64,000 nt of DNA from Peptoniphilus sp. KCTC 25270 (GTDB lineage: Bacteria; Bacillota; Clostridia; Tissierellales; Peptoniphilaceae): NCBI RefSeq assembly GCF_021012875.1, contig NZ_JAJMZJ010000003.1:124001-188000 (forward strand), read 5' to 3'. How positions within the stretch are numbered: the stretch's first letter is position 1; the number at the start of each line of letters is the position of its first letter. Below, in pieces: positions 59,954 to 64,000 of the stretch. Position numbers and translations under genes: made by a program. The notes below the pieces were generated by a model. It made no database searches. It saw only the letters and a list, made by a program, of their open reading frames with translations, and had not been told where the DNA came from.

Positions 59954-62161
59954 TTATTCTTCGTCTTCGTCCTCATCATCATTGTTTTTCTTAATAGCAA
60001 CAGCAGCGCCACCCATTAAAGCAACACCGGCAACGGTAAAGATCAAAGTACCAATACCACCAGTTTGTGGGATTGTTACTTTCTTGTTTGTGATTTGAGT
60101 TGCATCACCAGTAGTAACGCCTTCACCTAGAGGTCCACCTTCAGCATAGTTAATATTACCACCAGTTGAATATGAACTTGCATTTACTGTAAATCCTACT
60201 TCATCTTTTTGTTCAGCATATCCTGCTGGAGCTTTAACTTCGACGAATTTGTAATCGCCATAAGCTAAGCCTACAACTTCCCATTGACCTTGTTCGTTAG
60301 TAATAAATTTGAATGCTTCATCTTCAGTATCTACCCATTTCCATTGCATATTCATCGCTTCATAAGCTTTATCGCGAGCTTCTTTTAAAGGAGCGATTGC
60401 TTTGAAAGTTTCAGAAGCCTCTACTCTTGCTTTATAAGCTTCATCTGTTTCTTCTTCAGTTTTTGGATTGTCTGCTAAATATTTATTATGAGCTGCTATT
60501 GCATCTTGATATGCTTTTTCTGCTGCTTGATATCCATCTGTTTCACTACCAATTTGAGTAGCATCTTTTAATGCTAAATATTTATCATTATAATCACTCT
60601 CTGTAACATTGTTTTTAACAACGAATTCAGCGCCTGCAAGTCTTTCAGTTCCATCTAAGTTAGTTTTAACAAATTTCTTTCCACCAGTTCTAACTGTTAC
60701 TGGATCTGGAGTGATAGGTTCTGGGTTGCTGTCATTTTTCTTGTTGACAATTTTTAATGAACCATCTTCTTGTTTTTGATAGTTAGGAACCCAACCTTTT
60801 ACTTCAACTTCGACTACTTTATAAGTTTTTGTATCATCAAGATTTTCAAATTTACCTGATTGAGTTGTTGAATTTAATGTTAAAGTTTTACCTGCTACAT
60901 CTGACCAAGTGTTATCTCCTGGATTATAAACTTGTAGTTTTAGTGTGATTTCTAGACCTTCTGGCCAAGTAGTAGCTTCACTTGTTGAAAGAGGTCCATT
61001 TGTAAATGATTTGTTTACAGTAATTTCTTTTACATTAGGGAATTCTTCTGGCTCATTGTCACCTGGTTCTGGAGTATATCCAGGATTGTTACCATAGTGT
61101 AATGTGTTTGTATTTTCTAACGCTGTGTCAATAATTGCATCATCATTTACAACAGAAGAATAAGTGATAGTGAACGTTACATCTGTGTTTTGACCATTAA
61201 TTGCTGGATCTTTTCCTAACACTTTAAAGTTCGCATCTGTAGGAGCAGTTTGTGCTGCTAATTTTCTTAAACCTGATTCAGTTAATACTAAAACGAATCC
61301 TAAACCATCATCACTGTAAGTTAAAGTATAATCTGTCTCTGCTAATTGTAAATCAGGAGATGTTGCAATTTTTACATCTTTATTGAAAGTAAGTCCTTTA
61401 GACATTCTATCTGTCCAAGCTACTTTATTGTAAGTTGAACCGGCTAAAATTTTAGTTGTTACTTTGTATGGTACAGTTTCGCCCTTATCAACTAGTCCTT
61501 CTGGAACAGCTAAAGTTTTTGCATCGTCTCCAATTGTTTTGTTATGTTCTGGTTTTCCAACTTCTGTATTTTTTGGATAAACATGAACAGTTTCTTGAAC
61601 GCCGTTTGTATTTACAAGTGGTAATGTAATTTCTACTGGAACAGCTAAAGTTTTAGAAAGAGTAGCTGGATATTCTTTTCCATCATCACCTGTTACTGTA
61701 CCAACATAAGTTGATTTTTCTTTTACTTCCACGATTTTATATTTTGTTGGTTCGTCTTGTGGTAATTTGCTTGTGTCAATAGATAGATAAGTACCATCTG
61801 CTTTCTTTTCAGTCAAACCACCAAGTGCTTGATCAACAGAGTTAACAACAGTACCATTTGCGTCAATCCATTGACCTTGTTCATTTTGTACAGCAAAGTA
61901 TACATTAGGAATTTCTGTAACATTAACATTTTCTCCTAAGTATCCTTTTAAAGCTTCAAAATTTTGAGTTCCATCATAACCTTTAGTTTCAATAGCCTTG
62001 TAATCCCAACTAGTTAAAGTTGCATCATCCATAAGTAACTTATGAAGATTAACAGTGTTTGTTTTTGTTGGTGCAGCCGCACTTGCAATACTTGGTGCAA
62101 ATACACCTAAGATCATTACCATTGCCATTAGCAACGATAATACTTTTTTCATGTTTTTCAT
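59954..62161 (-). CDS. LPXTG-type backbone pilin
   Basis: A 735-residue fimbrial protein. Signal peptide (MKNMKKVLSLLMAMVMILGV, cleavage near SIASAAA), SpaH/FimA-like N-terminal domain, a pilin-motif lysine in VHVYPKNTEVG (about residues 190-200), collagen-binding-like domain B-type repeats, a helical Ala/Glu-rich insert (about 560-620) and an E box, YKFVEVKAPAGYAE. Sorting signal IPQTGG then helix and acidic tail. The YPK lysine and E box are used in pilus isopeptide polymers. It is most likely the shaft subunit. Confidence 0.92.
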   Translation of the reverse strand: MKNMKKVLSLLMAMVMILGVFAPSIASAAAPTKTNTVNLHKLLMDDATLTSWDYKAIETKGYDGTQNFEALKGYLGENVNVTEIPNVYFAVQNEQGQWIDANGTVVNSVDQALGGLTEKKADGTYLSIDTSKLPQDEPTKYKIVEVKEKSTYVGTVTGDDGKEYPATLSKTLAVPVEITLPLVNTNGVQETVHVYPKNTEVGKPEHNKTIGDDAKTLAVPEGLVDKGETVPYKVTTKILAGSTYNKVAWTDRMSKGLTFNKDVKIATSPDLQLAETDYTLTYSDDGLGFVLVLTESGLRKLAAQTAPTDANFKVLGKDPAINGQNTDVTFTITYSSVVNDDAIIDTALENTNTLHYGNNPGYTPEPGDNEPEEFPNVKEITVNKSFTNGPLSTSEATTWPEGLEITLKLQVYNPGDNTWSDVAGKTLTLNSTTQSGKFENLDDTKTYKVVEVEVKGWVPNYQKQEDGSLKIVNKKNDSNPEPITPDPVTVRTGGKKFVKTNLDGTERLAGAEFVVKNNVTESDYNDKYLALKDATQIGSETDGYQAAEKAYQDAIAAHNKYLADNPKTEEETDEAYKARVEASETFKAIAPLKEARDKAYEAMNMQWKWVDTEDEAFKFITNEQGQWEVVGLAYGDYKFVEVKAPAGYAEQKDEVGFTVNASSYSTGGNINYAEGGPLGEGVTTGDATQITNKKVTIPQTGGIGTLIFTVAGVALMGGAAVAIKKNNDDEDEDEE

Positions 62162-62264
62162 TTTTTTCTCCTTGTTGTTGTCTCTTTACACGCCTGCGTT
62201 CTTACCTTTTGATTGTTCTCTATAAAAACTCTTTCGAGGTTCTTAGGAGTTCAGGGAGATCTAC

Positions 62265-62294
62265 CCTGGCTTCCCCTCATCAGAGAAGCCCAGG
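62265..62294 (-). other. Intergenic hairpin between adhesin and backbone pilin genes
   Basis: CCTGGCTTC (62265-62273) and GAAGCCCAGG (62285-62294) pair with one bulge. There is no T-run, so it may be an RNA processing or stability hairpin that separates expression of the two pilins. Confidence 0.45.
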
Positions 62295-62311
62295 CCCTCC
62301 TTAGAGAGGAA

Positions 62312-64000
62312 TTATTCATCGTCATCGTCCGAATCCTCCTCCTCTCTATTTTTTAATTTACCAATTACACCAGCCCCCATAGTAACAAGACCGATGATCG
62401 TAAACAACAGCGTACCCATACCACCCGTTAACGGATATTCCGCCAACTCATTCACAATGGTAAGAGGGTTTGTTGTACCACTTGTTGAAGGATTGGTTTG
62501 TTTTGGATAAAGAACCATGTCTTTAGTTAAACCATAAGGCATAGTTGTTAACTCAGTTCCATCCTTATCCAACACCCTAACCAAAGTAATTTTATTATTG
62601 GTCCAATCAACATTAATAACATATTGATTATCCGTCATAATATAACCCGCTGGAGCCTTGGATTCCGTAATGGTATACTCCCCATCCGGCCAAGTGTTTG
62701 GAACTTTAATGGTACGATCCGCTGGATTTGACAATATGAAACTTTGTTCAACAAAATCTTCCTCATTTTCTCCGATTTTTGAACCCGTTGGAGCTTGAAT
62801 CTTCAAAGTCAACTCCCCAGTGTTGATTGGGTCAAAAGTAGTTCCATCCTTGTTCGGTCTAACCTTCGCAATATCAAATTCCATTTCCGCTTTTTCGTTA
62901 GGAACTGATATTTTAGCGATATTCGCTTCACCTACTGCTTCAGAATAACCTTGTCCAGATTCCCTAACATTTGAGAATCCCATCAATCGATTACCATAGT
63001 AGTCTTCTATTACTCCATATACGTTGATAGTATCTAATGGATCATTTAACGTCCCTGTAACTTGTACAATATAAGTCTTGTTTGAAAGAGCAATCGTAGA
63101 ATAACTTTCATTGAATTGTACACGGATATCACCATCTGTTTGTTTAGTTATATAACCATAACTCATAAAGGTATTTGTAACATCTGTTTTACTCATATTT
63201 GTAACATCTGTTTTACTCATATTTGTAATATCAAAGGATGGTGGCATTGTTCCTGAAGCTGTATAAATTTTTACAGAGTTAGAATCTAAAGTTACATTAC
63301 TTGTTCTACTACTTGTATCCAATCTATAATTTGTGCCAATATTCGCCTTATCAATATTTAGATAATAAGTCAAAGTTACTGTTTTAGCTTCATGGTTAAT
63401 ATTCGTTATTAACGAAGTAGCTCTTAATGGAGAATAGTCTGGATAAGATACATTCCAAATATAACGCCCATAGCTGTCTAAGCCAATGCTGTAATCTACA
63501 GTAAAAGTTTTGGGTGTTTGCGTTTTTCCAGCAATGGTGTTGGAAATTGTTACATCTTCTTGGGCGCTGTCCTGTCTAACTTGACCATTTGTGCCTTTAT
63601 TTGTCTCCGTTATCCCATCCACTGTTTTTCTATCGATTCCAAAAACTTCACTTTTGTTTATTGCTACAGCATTGATATCAAACTGTTCGATTGAATCTGT
63701 GAATGTATAGCGTACAGTCTTTGTATTTTGGTCGTATTGTGCAGTGGCAAGAATAACGCCTGTTTCTTGATGGATTAAGTCTCTCGGTACATAGGTTTCC
63801 ATAATGCCTTGTGGCCACGCTTCTTTATCGAATTTCACGTCAAAGTAATCGCCTGCGTTAATATCTGCGTCTTGGACTGGGTCAAGGATATAGGTTTCTC
63901 TTAACCATTCTCCTTTATTGGCCATAATTTTTGTGCCAGTTTTTCCATCTACCGTTAATGAGTAATTCTTTACATCGAGTAAATCACTGACATCTTCTGG
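62312..64000 (-). CDS. Large pilus-tip/wall adhesin (partial, N-terminus cut by window edge)
   Basis: The frame is open from the window edge through 562 residues. The visible start (PEDVSDLLDVKNYSLTVDGK) is followed by an SdrG/ClfA-like Ig fold (GDYFDVKFDKEAWPQG, VILATAQYDQNTKTVRYTFTD) and a second one (SYGYITKQTDGDIRVQFN). A Cna-B module (ITESKAPAGYIMTDNQ) leads to the sorting signal YPLTGG, a helix and an acidic tail. It is most likely the host-binding tip protein of the pilus. A 24-bp tandem duplication lies inside. Confidence 0.88.
   Translation of the reverse strand, partial: PEDVSDLLDVKNYSLTVDGKTGTKIMANKGEWLRETYILDPVQDADINAGDYFDVKFDKEAWPQGIMETYVPRDLIHQETGVILATAQYDQNTKTVRYTFTDSIEQFDINAVAINKSEVFGIDRKTVDGITETNKGTNGQVRQDSAQEDVTISNTIAGKTQTPKTFTVDYSIGLDSYGRYIWNVSYPDYSPLRATSLITNINHEAKTVTLTYYLNIDKANIGTNYRLDTSSRTSNVTLDSNSVKIYTASGTMPPSFDITNMSKTDVTNMSKTDVTNTFMSYGYITKQTDGDIRVQFNESYSTIALSNKTYIVQVTGTLNDPLDTINVYGVIEDYYGNRLMGFSNVRESGQGYSEAVGEANIAKISVPNEKAEMEFDIAKVRPNKDGTTFDPINTGELTLKIQAPTGSKIGENEEDFVEQSFILSNPADRTIKVPNTWPDGEYTITESKAPAGYIMTDNQYVINVDWTNNKITLVRVLDKDGTELTTMPYGLTKDMVLYPKQTNPSTSGTTNPLTIVNELAEYPLTGGMGTLLFTIIGLVTMGAGVIGKLKNREEEDSDDDDE
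63179..63226 (-). repeat. 24-bp perfect tandem duplication in the adhesin gene
   Basis: Two identical 24-bp units give the in-frame peptide repeat NMSKTDVT-NMSKTDVT. Copy-number change would keep the frame. Confidence 0.9.

Overview
The window reads as the chromosome of a low-GC Bacillota (Firmicutes). Genes have strong AGGAGG-type ribosome binding sites, GTG/TTG starts are common, operons are tight with ATGA overlaps, and wall proteins carry LPXTG-like sorting signals. A FabK-based type II fatty acid operon, class C sortases, a CBS-containing family II pyrophosphatase, BrnQ and a formate channel, with no respiratory genes, suit an anaerobic fermenter, perhaps of the Tissierellia/Clostridia cocci. 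I do not claim a genus.

Layout. 1-7.6 kb: a truncated OmpR-type regulator, an MFS transporter, a candidate small RNA, a HerA/DUF853 ATPase, and an aminotransferase / 2-hydroxyacid dehydrogenase / arginase operon divergent from an IclR regulator across a 7-bp-arm palindrome. 7.7-12.8 kb: a secreted YcdB-like protein, an OFA-type MFS transporter, two small ORFs and a formate/nitrite channel with a leader terminator. 12.8-16.3 kb: PpaC, an acetyltransferase, a LURP-one protein and a C39-like protease. 16.3-19.9 kb: a heterodimeric ABC exporter with one degenerate ATP site. 19.9-30.2 kb: a 13-gene fatty acid operon, acpP-accBCDA-fabH-fabK-fabK2-fabD-fabG-fabF-fabZ-marR, read on the minus strand from one strong promoter with a palindrome over its -10 box. 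30.3-44.4 kb: a GlsB stress protein, a polar amino acid ABC transporter, LrgAB, a ClC/lipoprotein/membrane operon, an aminotransferase, cysK-cysE behind a 19-bp palindromic operator, dnaD-dnaI, and brnQ. 44.4-45.6 kb: no intact gene. 45.6-54.5 kb: housekeeping and small-molecule genes (acetyltransferases, nitroreductase, rlmH, tpx, an ATP-grasp ligase, surE, yycJ-like).

54.6-55.85 kb is a repeat island. Three MITE-like palindromic elements alternate with two inverted copies of a ~120-nt two-hairpin element whose stems covary while the loop AATCGCAA is kept. 55.9-64 kb is a sortase-assembled pilus operon on the minus strand: a large adhesin truncated by the window edge, a backbone pilin, a minor pilin and three tandem class C sortases.

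The strongest unexplained signals are the alternating repeat island, the operator palindromes at acpP, cysK and iclR, the MarR gene at the end of the fab operon whose ORF runs through its own terminator, and the candidate small RNA at 2.06-2.16 kb. Gene functions come from recognised motifs and were not searched against databases.
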